Source of the DNA: Cohnella faecalis | GTDB taxonomy: Bacteria > Bacillota > Bacilli > Paenibacillales > Paenibacillaceae | Reading direction: 5' to 3' | DNA: 64,000 bases | NCBI RefSeq assembly: GCF_003570905.1 | Contig: NZ_QXJM01000039.1 | Span: 558,001 to 622,000 of the forward strand | Shown here: positions 9,114 through 16,337 of the stretch, piece by piece | How positions within the stretch are numbered: the stretch's first letter is position 1 | How the letters are laid out: each line of letters starts with the position of its first letter | Notes under the pieces: model-generated | What the model was told of the DNA's origin: nothing | Databases searched by the model: none | The model's input: only the letters and a program-made list of their open reading frames with translations | Position numbers and translations under genes: made by a program

Positions 9114-9461
9114 ATGAGCGAAGGGACGGACCTTATCGACCAACGGACGGAAGAGGAAGGCTGCTGCTCGTCCGATCATTCGGAACGGAAGAGCCATCAC
9201 TCCGACAGCGTCAAGCGCAATATAACGAGCCGGCTTAACAGGATCGAAGGACAGGTTCGAGGGTTAAAGGGGCTGATCGAGAAAGACGCCTACTGCGACG
9301 ACGTTCTTCATCAAATCGCTTCGGTGCAATCGGCTCTGAACGGAGTCGGCAAGCTGCTGCTGGAGCATCATATGAAGAGCTGCGTCGTGGAGCGTATCCG
9401 GGAAGGCGATACGGAAGTGCTGACGGAATTGTTAACGACCGTAAACAAGCTGATGAAGTAA
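9114..9461 (+). CDS. csoR: CsoR-family copper-sensing repressor (paralogue 2)
   Basis: This 115-residue protein shares the CsoR fold and ligands: Cys in AYCDDV, and His-x3-Cys in EHHMKSC. The N-terminal extension is rich in acids, Cys and His (EEEGCCSSDHSE, KSHHSD) and resembles the frameshifted tail of paralogue 1. AGGAGAGGG precedes the ATG. It sits between modA and copZ, with its own terminator after it, and is the likely controller of the G-tract operators before copZ at 9560-9617. Whether the two paralogues divide copper and another ligand between them cannot be told from sequence. Confidence 0.9.
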   Translation: MSEGTDLIDQRTEEEGCCSSDHSERKSHHSDSVKRNITSRLNRIEGQVRGLKGLIEKDAYCDDVLHQIASVQSALNGVGKLLLEHHMKSCVVERIREGDTEVLTELLTTVNKLMK

Positions 9462-9498
9462 CCGTTGAATAGAGGCGCTCCATCGAGTGCACGAAGAA

Positions 9499-9529
9499 GG
9501 CCGTCGGGTAATGCCGACGGTCTTTTTTT
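9499..9529 (+). terminator. Intrinsic terminator after csoR-2
   Basis: GGCCGTCGG (9499-9507) pairs with CCGACGGTC (9514-9522) and is followed by a run of T. Confidence 0.88.
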
Positions 9530-9559
9530 AGTTCGGAGCCTCCAAAGCATACATTAAAA

Positions 9560-9617
9560 ATACTATAGGGGGGTATACTAATTTTTTGTTGACTTGTATA
9601 GGGGTGGGGGGTATAAT
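9560..9617 (+). promoter_or_regulatory. copZA promoter with two CsoR-type operators
   Basis: TTGACT (9589-9594), a 17-base spacer and TATAAT (9612-9617) form a strong promoter. The spacer holds a G-rich operator (GTATAGGGGTGGGGGGTAT). A second, better palindrome, ATACTATAGGGGGGTATAC, lies at 9560-9578 just upstream. Both resemble CsoR boxes and the one before csoR-1. Copper-induced expression of copZ, copA and the lipoprotein gene is predicted. Confidence 0.85.
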
Positions 9618-9688
9618 GAGACCAAGACAGACGGATAATATTCTCATATGGACTCAAAAATAAGGAAAAACGAAGGAGAAGATGAACA

Positions 9689-9889
9689 ATGAAAAACGTA
9701 ACGCTGAAAGTAGAAGGCATGAGCTGCAACCACTGTGTCAATTCCGTTGAAGGCACGCTGAAAACGTTGGGAGCCCAAGGTAAAGTCAACTTGCCGTCCG
9801 GCACGGTGGACGTCGCCTTCGACGACAGCCGGCTGACAATCGATCAAATCAAGGAAGCGATTGAAGAGCAAGGCTACGACGTCGTTTAA
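9689..9889 (+). CDS. copZ: Copper chaperone CopZ
   Basis: This 66-residue single heavy-metal-associated (HMA) domain has the Cu(I)-binding motif MSCNHC near residue 12. It carries Cu(I) in the cytoplasm and hands it to CopA. AAGGAGAAG precedes the ATG. It is the first gene after the CsoR-controlled promoter and lies 43 bases before copA. Confidence 0.95.
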   Translation: MKNVTLKVEGMSCNHCVNSVEGTLKTLGAQGKVNLPSGTVDVAFDDSRLTIDQIKEAIEEQGYDVV

Positions 9890-9932
9890 TCAGTAGGTCT
9901 GTCGGGGGAGAAACAAGGGGAGGCGCTTTTTC

Positions 9933-12371
9933 ATGCAATCGGCTCAAGGGCAGGATACGAAACAAACGACCATGCAAATTACGGGGATGACGTGCGCGGC
10001 GTGCGCGAACCGGATCGAAAAAGGGCTGAACAAGCTCGAAGGCGTGACTGCGGCGAACGTGAACTTCGCGTTGGAGAAAGCGAGCGTTACGTATGATCCG
10101 GTTAAAGTAGACGTTGGCCGGCTGGAGGACAGCATTCGGAAGCTGGGCTACGACACGGCCAAGGAAACGGTCGATTTTCAGCTCGAAGGCATGACCTGCG
10201 CAGCTTGCGCGGCCCGAATCGAAAAAGGGCTGAACAAGCTGCCCGGCGTGAAGACGGCAGCTGTCAACTTCGCGATGGAGACGGCGCACGTTGAGTTCTC
10301 CCCCGGAGAAGTCTCTGTCCACGATATGCAGACGAAGGTGAAGCAGCTCGGCTATCGCGCGATTCTCAAGGAAGAAGTCTCCGCCGCTTCCGGCGACTAT
10401 CGCGAGAAGGAAATCAAGAAGCACAAAGCCAAATTGCTTCTCTCCGCTCTGCTGTCGTTGCCGCTGCTGTGGACGATGGTCGGTCACTTTTCGTTCACGT
10501 CATGGCTCTATACGCCGGACATTTTGATGAACCCTTGGCTGCAGCTTCTCCTTGCGACTCCTGTTCAGTTTTATATCGGACGTCAGTTCTACGTCGGGGC
10601 TTACAAGGCGCTGCGGAACCGCAGCGCGAATATGGACGTGCTAGTGTCTCTCGGCACGTCGGCAGCTTATTTTTACAGCCTGTATCAGACCGTCGATTGG
10701 GCGCTGGACAGCTCCATGCATCGTCACGGTCCGGAGCTTTATTTCGAGACCAGCGCGGTGCTGATCACGCTCGTTATTATGGGCAAGCTGTTCGAGGCTC
10801 TCGCCAAAGGCCGCACCTCCGAAGCGATTAAATCGCTGATGGGCTTGCAGGCGAAGACGGCGCTCGTCGTTCGCGAGGGCGTCGAACAAACTATCCCGGT
10901 AGACGAAGTTATCGCCGGAGATATCGTCCTCGTTCGTCCGGGAGACAAGATCCCGGTCGACGGAATTGTCGTAGAAGGCTCGTCCTCGGTGGACGAAGCG
11001 ATGCTGACCGGCGAAAGCCTCCCTGTATCGAAAACGGCGGGAGACAGCGTAATCGGAGCTACGATCAACAAGAACGGCGCGCTCCAAATCAAAGCGACCA
11101 AAGTAGGCAAAGAAACGGCTCTCGCCCAAATTATCAAGGTTGTCGAAGAGGCTCAAGGCTCGAAGGCGCCCATTCAGCGGGTAGCCGACGTCATCTCCGG
11201 TATTTTCGTCCCCATCGTCGTCGGGATTGCAGCTATCGCTTTCGTCGTTTGGTACTTTTTCGTCACGCCTGGCGACGTCCCTAACGCGCTGGAGAAAGCG
11301 ATCGCCATTCTGGTCATTGCATGCCCTTGCGCGCTTGGCTTGGCGACGCCGACCTCGATTATGGCCGGTTCCGGACGCGCCGCCGAGTTCGGGATTTTGT
11401 TCAAGGGCGGCGAGCATCTCGAGCAGACGCACAAGATCGATGCGATTATTTTGGATAAGACGGGTACAGTGACGAAAGGGAAGCCCGAATTGACCGATGT
11501 GCTGGCCGAGGGTGAGACCGATGAGTTTCTTGCTTTAGTAGGGACGGCGGAAAAAAATTCGGAGCATCCTCTGGCGGAGGCGATTGTCGCTGGCATTGCG
11601 GACAGAAATATCGCTCTGTCTGCTGCTGAGCAGTTCGAAGCGATTCCCGGCTATGGCATTAAGGCGGTCGTCGGAGGCAAATCGGTAGCGATCGGAACCC
11701 GCCGTCTGATGGAGCGGGACGGTGTTGACGCCGCAAGCGCTTATGAATCGATGTCGCGGCTTGAGGAAGCGGGAAAAACAGCGATGCTCGTTGCGATAGA
11801 TGGTCGTTATGCGGGCATGGTCGCAGTGGCGGACACGATCAAGGAGACGTCCTCGGAAGCGGTGCGGCGGCTGAAAGAGATGGGAATTCAGGTCATCATG
11901 ATTACCGGCGACAACGAGCGGACCGCCAAAGCGATTGCGGCTCAAGTCGGAATCGACAGCGTGCTGGCCGAGGTTCTTCCCGAAGGCAAGGCGGAGGAAG
12001 TGAAAAAGTTGCAGCGGCAAGGGAAAATCGTTGCGATGGTCGGAGACGGCATTAACGATGCGCCCGCGCTGGCAACGGCGAATATCGGGATGGCGATCGG
12101 CACCGGTACGGACGTAGCGATGGAAGCGGCGGATGTGACGCTTATGCGCGGCGACTTGTCCAGCATTCCCGACGCGATCTATATGAGCCGCAAGACGATG
12201 GCGAACATCAAGCAAAATTTGTTTTGGGCGCTGGCGTACAATACGCTCGGCATTCCGATCGCCGCGATCGGCTTGTTGGCTCCGTGGGTAGCGGGCGCGG
12301 CTATGGCTCTTAGCTCGGTGTCTGTCGTTCTGAACGCCCTTCGTCTGCAACGTATTCAAGTGAAACGTTAA
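9933..12371 (+). CDS. copA: Cu(I)-exporting P1B-type ATPase
   Basis: This 812-residue pump exports Cu(I) across the membrane using ATP. Two N-terminal HMA domains each carry MTCAAC (near residues 20 and 90). The transmembrane metal site is Cys464-Pro-Cys466. The aspartate phosphorylated in the cycle is Asp508 in DKTGT. TGES in the actuator domain, an ATP-binding HP dipeptide (EHPLAEA) and the hinge [11 protein letters not shown] are all present. These features define the CopA/PIB-1 group. The stop overlaps an ATG of the downstream frame (TAATG), and the lipoprotein gene follows in the same operon. Confidence 0.96.
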   Translation: MQSAQGQDTKQTTMQITGMTCAACANRIEKGLNKLEGVTAANVNFALEKASVTYDPVKVDVGRLEDSIRKLGYDTAKETVDFQLEGMTCAACAARIEKGLNKLPGVKTAAVNFAMETAHVEFSPGEVSVHDMQTKVKQLGYRAILKEEVSAASGDYREKEIKKHKAKLLLSALLSLPLLWTMVGHFSFTSWLYTPDILMNPWLQLLLATPVQFYIGRQFYVGAYKALRNRSANMDVLVSLGTSAAYFYSLYQTVDWALDSSMHRHGPELYFETSAVLITLVIMGKLFEALAKGRTSEAIKSLMGLQAKTALVVREGVEQTIPVDEVIAGDIVLVRPGDKIPVDGIVVEGSSSVDEAMLTGESLPVSKTAGDSVIGATINKNGALQIKATKVGKETALAQIIKVVEEAQGSKAPIQRVADVISGIFVPIVVGIAAIAFVVWYFFVTPGDVPNALEKAIAILVIACPCALGLATPTSIMAGSGRAAEFGILFKGGEHLEQTHKIDAIILDKTGTVTKGKPELTDVLAEGETDEFLALVGTAEKNSEHPLAEAIVAGIADRNIALSAAEQFEAIPGYGIKAVVGGKSVAIGTRRLMERDGVDAASAYESMSRLEEAGKTAMLVAIDGRYAGMVAVADTIKETSSEAVRRLKEMGIQVIMITGDNERTAKAIAAQVGIDSVLAEVLPEGKAEEVKKLQRQGKIVAMVGDGINDAPALATANIGMAIGTGTDVAMEAADVTLMRGDLSSIPDAIYMSRKTMANIKQNLFWALAYNTLGIPIAAIGLLAPWVAGAAMALSSVSVVLNALRLQRIQVKR

Positions 12372-12397
12372 TGGGATTAAGGAATGGAGAATGGATT

Positions 12398-13222
12398 ATG
12401 AAAAAGGTTATTAAGGCGGCAGCAGCGGGGGTGCTGGTCATAAGCTTGCTCTCCGCGTGCGGCGGAAAAACGCAGAACCATAGCTCGATGGCGGGGATGG
12501 AGCACTCTTCCGGTCACGAGGAATCGGGCGAAGGGTACGCGCAGGTTGCGTTCGCCTTCGATGGCGGCAAGGCCAAGGCGAACGAGGATTCGGCGGTGAC
12601 GATTCGGATTTCGGATTCGGCGGGCAATCCCGTGAAGGAATTTAAAGAAAATCACGAAAAGCTGCTGCATCTCATTATCGTCGACCACGATCTGGCTACT
12701 TTTTCCCATATTCACCCGGACTACAAGGGTGACGGGACGTTTACGGTGACGGCTCGTTTTCCTTCGGGCGGTCAATACAAGCTGTTCGCCGATTTCGTAA
12801 CGGCGGACGGCACGAAGGAGACGAAGAGCGAGTGGGTGAACGTCGAGGGAGCGGAAGCCGAGCATGCGCCTCTTGCCGTCGATGACAAGCTGGTTAGGCA
12901 GGTCGACGGCCAAGAAGTCGAGCTTACGCTTAGCAGCGTCAAAGCGAAGGAAGAGGCGGTGCTGACGTTCGACATTCGCGATGCGGCGACCAAGCAAGGC
13001 ATCGATGACCTCCAGCCCTACTTGGGTGCGGTCGGGCATGTCGTCATTATTTCGGAGGACGGGAGCCGATATTTGCACGTTCACCCCGTGGACGAGAAGG
13101 CAAAAGGCCCCAAAGCGGAGTTTATGACAACTTTTCCGGAGAGCGGAATCTATAAAATATGGGGACAGTTCCAACGAGACGGCGCCGTGTTCACCGTTCC
13201 ATTCGTGGTGAAAGCGGAGTAG
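12398..13222 (+). CDS. His-rich lipoprotein in the copper operon (YtkA/FixH-like repeats)
   Basis: A lipoprotein signal with lipobox LLSAC places this protein on the outer face of the membrane. A short Met/His stretch follows the cysteine (NHSSMAGMEHSSGHEE), a composition often seen in copper-binding tails. Two similar beta-sandwich-like halves follow, with His-rich motifs LHLIIVDHDLATFSHIHP and VVIISEDGSRYLHVHP, as in YtkA/FixH-type secreted domains. I start at 12398 (ATGAAAAAGG behind AATGGAGAATGG) rather than 12371, giving 274 residues. The position after copA suggests it binds or buffers exported copper; that is inference. Repeat array B begins within about 10 bases of the stop. Confidence 0.78.
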   Translation: MKKVIKAAAAGVLVISLLSACGGKTQNHSSMAGMEHSSGHEESGEGYAQVAFAFDGGKAKANEDSAVTIRISDSAGNPVKEFKENHEKLLHLIIVDHDLATFSHIHPDYKGDGTFTVTARFPSGGQYKLFADFVTADGTKETKSEWVNVEGAEAEHAPLAVDDKLVRQVDGQEVELTLSSVKAKEEAVLTFDIRDAATKQGIDDLQPYLGAVGHVVIISEDGSRYLHVHPVDEKAKGPKAEFMTTFPESGIYKIWGQFQRDGAVFTVPFVVKAE

Positions 13223-14205
13223 TCGGGCGCGGCAACGGTGGTACCTCGTCCCACACATCGCCCGAAGCTCGGCCGAAGCGCGCCAACGGTGGTACCTCGT
13301 CCCACACATCGCCCGAAGTTCAGCCGAAACGCGCCAACGGTGGTACCTCGTCCCACACATCGCCCGAAGCTCGGCCGAAGCGCGCCAACGGTGGTACCTC
13401 GTCCCACACATCGCCCGAAGCTCGGCCGAAGCGCGCCAACGGTGGTACCTCGTCCCACACATCGCCCGAAGTTCAGCCGAAACGCGCCAACGGTGGTACC
13501 TCGTCCCACACATCGCTCGAAGCTCGGCCGAAGCGCGCCAACAGTGGTACCTCGTCCCACACATCGCCCGAAGTTCGGCCGAAGCGCGCCAACGGTGGTA
13601 CCTCGTCCCACACATCGCCCGAAGTTCGGCCGAAGCGCGCCAACAGTGGTACCTCGTCCCACACATCGCTCGAAGCTCGGCCGAAGCGCGCCAACGGTGG
13701 TACCTCATCCCACACATCGCTCGAAGCTCGGCCGAAGCGCGCCAACGGTGGTACCTCGTCCCACACATCGCCCGAAGTTCAGCCGAAACGCGCCAACGGT
13801 GGTACCTCGTCCCACACATCGCCCGAAGTTCAGCCGAAACGCGCCAACGGTGGTACCTCGTCCCACACATCGCCCGAAGTTCGGTCGAAGCGCGCCAACG
13901 GTGGTACCTCGTCCCACACATCGCCCGAAATTCGGCCGAAGCGCGCCAACAGTGGTACCTCGTCCCACACATCGCCCGAAATTCGGCCGAAGCGCGCCAA
14001 CAATGGTACCTCGTCCCACACATCGCCCGAAGCTCGGCCGAAGCGCGCCAACGGTGGTACCTCGTCCCACACAACGCCCGAAGTTCGGTCGAAGCGCGCC
14101 AACGGTGGTACCTCGTCCCACACATCGCCCGACGCTCGGCCGAAGCGCGCCAACGGTGGTACCTCGTCCCACACATCGCCCGAAGTTCGGCCGAAGCGGC
14201 AGAGC
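13223..14205. repeat. Tandem repeat array B, 51-bp period, 19 units
   Basis: TGGTACCTCGTCCCACACAT (one T/C or A/G change in some units) recurs exactly every 51 bases from 13239 to 14157, 19 times. Units differ by a few transitions only (CCCGAAG/CTCGAAG, AGCTC/AGTTC, GCCG/ACCG type changes). The unit has no stop triplets on most frames, so very long artefactual reading frames cover it in both directions. It fills the gap between the convergent lipoprotein gene (stop 13222) and the 14205 gene. It shares TGGTAC-N4-TCCCACACAT with array A at the same period. No coding signal was found. Confidence 0.96.
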
Positions 14206-14585
14206 TATACTACCGAATAGTAGGCTCGGCACCTAGCCAGCAGCGCGCTGACATCGAGCTGTTGCCCGCGGTGCAGGACGATTTCCGTCAACGCCTTGCG
14301 GACAAGCTCCGTTTTCGTTTCTCCCCAGTGTGGCCTCTCCTGCTCAAGCAGCTCCAATGCCTCCGCGATGGTTAACTTTTTCAGCTGCTGGAGGAACGAT
14401 CCCCAGACAGACAGGTCGACGGATCTGCCGTCTGTGATCAGTGCGCACTCGCCCCAACCGATATTCGGTCCGCACGCTATTTTCAGCAGGCAGACGGGAC
14501 AGTCGCCCTTTTTTGCTTCCGGCTCCAGATTCTCCTCCTTGTTAAATTGGAACAGCTGAATGCCGCATAATCGATCCTCGGACAA
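14205..14585 (-). CDS. Unknown protein under c-di-AMP riboswitch control
   Basis: This 126-residue soluble protein starts at TTG 14583-14585 with AGAGGAG 10 bases upstream. The segment CLLKIACGPNIGWGEC resembles the beta-hairpin with a GWGE turn found in the N-terminal domain of enolase-superfamily enzymes. There is no barrel domain, and this similarity may be fortuitous. Three more cysteines lie nearby (GDCPVC, ARC near the end). Immediately upstream is a ydaO-type riboswitch whose 3' stem ends about 15 bases before the ribosome binding site. Expression is therefore expected to fall when c-di-AMP is high, as for potassium and cell-wall genes. The function is not recognised. Confidence 0.7.
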   Translation of the reverse strand: MSEDRLCGIQLFQFNKEENLEPEAKKGDCPVCLLKIACGPNIGWGECALITDGRSVDLSVWGSFLQQLKKLTIAEALELLEQERPHWGETKTELVRKALTEIVLHRGQQLDVSALLARCRAYYSVV

Positions 14586-14608
14586 GCTTGTCCACTCCTC
14601 TCTTGATA

Positions 14609-14740
14609 CGCTTACGAGGTTAGCTGCCGGATTAGGACTTCAAGATTAGCCCCGCCTTCTAAAATAGAAGACTTCACCCCTTCGACTTGCGCCGCATTCA
14701 TTGGTTCCCCCGCTTCCCGCAACGCGAGAATTCAGCGATT
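14609..14740 (-). ncRNA. c-di-AMP riboswitch (ydaO-yuaA type), minus strand
   Basis: Read on the minus strand, the segment contains the conserved ydaO blocks in order: GCGGGGGAACCAA, then AGGGGTGAAGTC, a hairpin (CTTCTATTTTAGAAG), GCGGGGCTAATCTTGAAG, and the highly conserved end AATCCGGCAGCTAACCTC followed by GTAAGCG. A promoter lies directly upstream (14749-14777). The ribosome binding site of the 14205 gene follows almost immediately with no separate terminator, so control is more likely translational. Confidence 0.9.
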
Positions 14741-14748
14741 CGAGTCGT

Positions 14749-14777
14749 ATCATACGTCGGACGCTTCGTCTTGTAAA
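14749..14777 (-). promoter_or_regulatory. Promoter of the minus-strand riboswitch
   Basis: On the minus strand, TTTACA (14777-14772) and TATGAT (14754-14749) are separated by exactly 17 bases. Transcription would begin near 14742, at the 5' edge of the aptamer. Confidence 0.7.
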
Positions 14778-15067
14778 TTCATGGAATGTCCGTTTGAGGC
14801 CGGAATTCCGCTAATTGGTTCTCTTACGGCGTTCAGTTACATGAAATACAGGTTTCTTAAGCGCTCCGAGTAACCGCATTCTCTCGGACTTGCTTTCTCG
14901 TTTTTAATGCGGATATGCACGGAAGGAGTATTCATAGACGGTTGCTATCATTTTGGAAAATCGTATATATAGTGAGCGAGAGAGAGTATGATCGAGATTG
15001 TGGCCAATGTAAGCGATGCAATCCTCCCATGGCGCCGAAAACGGACTTCCAACGATTTCAAGATTGC

Positions 15068-15096
15068 TTTACTTTGATTGACCGCGGGCGTATGAT
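15068..15096 (+). promoter_or_regulatory. Promoter of the kdp leader
   Basis: TTTACT (15068-15073), a 17-base spacer and TATGAT (15091-15096). Its layout nearly copies the minus-strand riboswitch promoter. Transcription would begin near 15103, just before the first aptamer-like element. The ~290 bases between the two divergent promoters hold no supported gene. Confidence 0.65.
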
Positions 15097-15102
15097 TCGA
15101 TT

Positions 15103-15247
15103 CAGCAACGAGATAACGAGCCTGCGGTGTGAGAGCCGCCGGGACGTTGATCGGGGATGAATCCCGCGTGCGGCAACTAGGAGCCGCATGCCGGGTAGGA
15201 CGACTCTCACCGGCCGAATCCTTAAGCATCTTGCATTCGCTATACCG
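15103..15247 (+). ncRNA. Divergent ydaO-like aptamer, first of a possible tandem
   Basis: GTGAGAG near the 5' side can pair perfectly with CTCTCAC further on. Between them lie GGGACGTTGATC, GGGGATGAATC and a hairpin (GCGTGCGGC with GCCGCATGC), then GGGTAGGACGACTCTCAC and GGCCGAATCC. This is the order of the ydaO aptamer core (GGGGUGAAUC, GUAGGG..ACUCU, GCCCGAAUCC). The usual GACAGCUAACCUCG end is replaced by TTAAGCATCTTGC, so binding may be altered or lost. It lies between the promoter and the canonical aptamer. Confidence 0.55.
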
Positions 15248-15282
15248 CAAGTTTCGCAACACATCAACACTTATAGCAACAA

Positions 15283-15478
15283 AGCAACGGCTTTTATCGC
15301 TGAGTCTATCGTCGTCAGACGAAAGAGCGGGGGAACCAATCGGATCCGGATCGGGCTGCGCAAGCATTCCGAAGCAACGCAACGCCGGTATCCACGGGGT
15401 GAATCCTTCCCATCGGGAAGGTAGGGCTACTCTTGAGCCCGAATCCGACAGCTAACCTCGTAAGCGTACCGAGAGAGG
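15283..15478 (+). ncRNA. c-di-AMP riboswitch (ydaO-yuaA type) upstream of kdp
   Basis: The conserved blocks are clear: GAGCGGGGGAACCAA, GGGGTGAATCC, the hairpin CTTCCCATCGGGAAG, GGTAGGGCTACTCTTGAGCC, then CGAATCCGACAGCTAACCTC and GTAAGCG. An intrinsic terminator follows at 15530-15569, before the first gene at 15610. In this class c-di-AMP binding promotes termination, so high c-di-AMP should shut off potassium uptake. Confidence 0.95.
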
Positions 15479-15529
15479 CGACTTGTCCACGGGACTTTCA
15501 GACAACGGCTTGTTTCAAGCCGCTCGAAG

Positions 15530-15569
15530 GAAGCCGCGCGAAGAGTTCCTCTTCCGTGGCTTCTTTTTT
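15530..15569 (+). terminator. Riboswitch-controlled terminator
   Basis: GAAGCC (15530-15535) pairs with GGCTTC (15558-15563) around an inner GAAGAG/CTCTTC stem (15540-15545 with 15549-15554), followed by T7. It sits between the aptamer and the first gene of the kdp transcript. A smaller GGCTTG/CAAGCC hairpin just upstream could be part of the alternative fold. Confidence 0.88.
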
Positions 15570-15609
15570 GTTGCCTTCTTTCGGGTACTCATCGGGAGGA
15601 GAACGAAAA

Positions 15610-16029
15610 ATGGAGAAGCATGAGATGGTGCTCGTTTCGGCGCCGAATATCGCGGGGGAAAGCTTCTTGAAGCTGCTGCAGCGAAAAAGCATCCCCTACG
15701 CGGTCATCGTCAATAACAAGACGGAGTACGAGCGCATCGCCGAGCTCGGAGCGCCGAACATCATCGTGGTCAATACGACCAAGGAGAACTCCTGGGTCGT
15801 ACCTGAAGCGTCGATAGGCAAGGTGTATTTATTCGAAAAAAGCTTGAATCTATGCTGCCGATACATTCAAATTTGCCGCAGCTGGACGCGCAAGCCGATT
15901 TACGTCGTGACCGGCAGCCACAATCCCAGACTCGTCTACAAGGGACTTGGCGCCGATTACGTTATTCACAGCGAAGGGCCGGATTTTACGTTCCTGATCG
16001 GCGACGATATCGGGTCCCGCAAAGCCTGA
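15610..16029 (+). CDS. First gene of the kdp transcript; Rossmann/RCK-like protein
   Basis: This 139-residue cytoplasmic protein has GGGAGGAG before the ATG at 15610. Longer upstream frames run through the riboswitch and are not real. It shows alternating strand and helix stretches (MVLVSAPN, YAVIVNNK, NIIVVNTT, KPIYVVTGS, GADYVIHSEG), like a Rossmann-type fold such as the TrkA-N/RCK domain of potassium-channel regulators. The glycine-rich NAD motif GxGxxG is not visible, so this assignment is weak. It is the first gene behind the c-di-AMP riboswitch, 66 bases before the small ORF and kdpF. A role in potassium homeostasis is suggested by context only. Confidence 0.7.
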   Translation: MEKHEMVLVSAPNIAGESFLKLLQRKSIPYAVIVNNKTEYERIAELGAPNIIVVNTTKENSWVVPEASIGKVYLFEKSLNLCCRYIQICRSWTRKPIYVVTGSHNPRLVYKGLGADYVIHSEGPDFTFLIGDDIGSRKA

Positions 16030-16095
16030 TTGATTTAAACCCGCCAATCTGAGGGATGGTATGAAAAGGCAACGTTAAGGAGGTATTCCTTTCCC

Positions 16096-16221
16096 ATGAT
16101 GGATTTGTATATGGCGCTATTGCTTGCCGTTACGTTCGGCTTGTTCTATGGATTCGCGATCTGGTGCGACCGGGTCGTGGACGACGGCGAGACGGGAGAG
16201 ACAGGAGGCGGACTTCAATGA
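16096..16221 (+). CDS. 41-residue single-pass membrane miniprotein before kdpF
   Basis: ATG at 16096 follows a full AAGGAGG (16076-16082 region). The product begins MMDLYMALLLAVTFGLFYGF, one membrane helix, followed by a short polar, acidic and glycine-rich tail (DDGETGETGGG). Its TGA overlaps the kdpF ATG by 4 bases (ATGA), the usual sign of translational coupling. It may be an added small subunit or regulator of the Kdp pump. I know of no name for it. Confidence 0.75.
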   Translation: MMDLYMALLLAVTFGLFYGFAIWCDRVVDDGETGETGGGLQ

Positions 16222-16295
16222 TCGTCGTATCGGTTTTTGCCGGTTTGCTGTTTTTGTATCTGATATACGCTTTGGTCTATCCGGAGAAATTTTAA
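16218..16295 (+). CDS. kdpF: KdpF small subunit of the K+-transporting ATPase
   Basis: This 25-residue hydrophobic peptide ends in ALVYPEKF, the hallmark C-terminus of KdpF. KdpF is a single membrane helix that stabilises the KdpABC complex. The start overlaps the preceding miniprotein stop. It lies 42 bases before kdpA. Confidence 0.88.
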   Translation: MIVVSVFAGLLFLYLIYALVYPEKF

Positions 16296-16337
16296 GCCGT
16301 AGCTATGCGGCGGTTACGCTAGAGGAGGGAAGCTCAG

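Noticed and set aside
13223..14205. CRISPR array
   Set aside because: The 51-bp units are contiguous with no unique spacers between conserved repeats, and no cas genes are in the window.
12377..14236. Very long open frames (up to 599 codons) on both strands over array B, and similar ones over arrays A and C
   Set aside because: The repeat unit is 51 bases, a multiple of 3, with few stop triplets, so several frames stay open by arithmetic. No ribosome binding site, start context or signal peptide supports a protein, and the minus-strand frame runs into the coding copper lipoprotein gene.
15129..15455. Short plus-strand frames through the kdp leader, including a start at 15433 for the first gene
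   Set aside because: They overlap the riboswitch RNA and its terminator. The ATG at 15610 has its own strong ribosome binding site.
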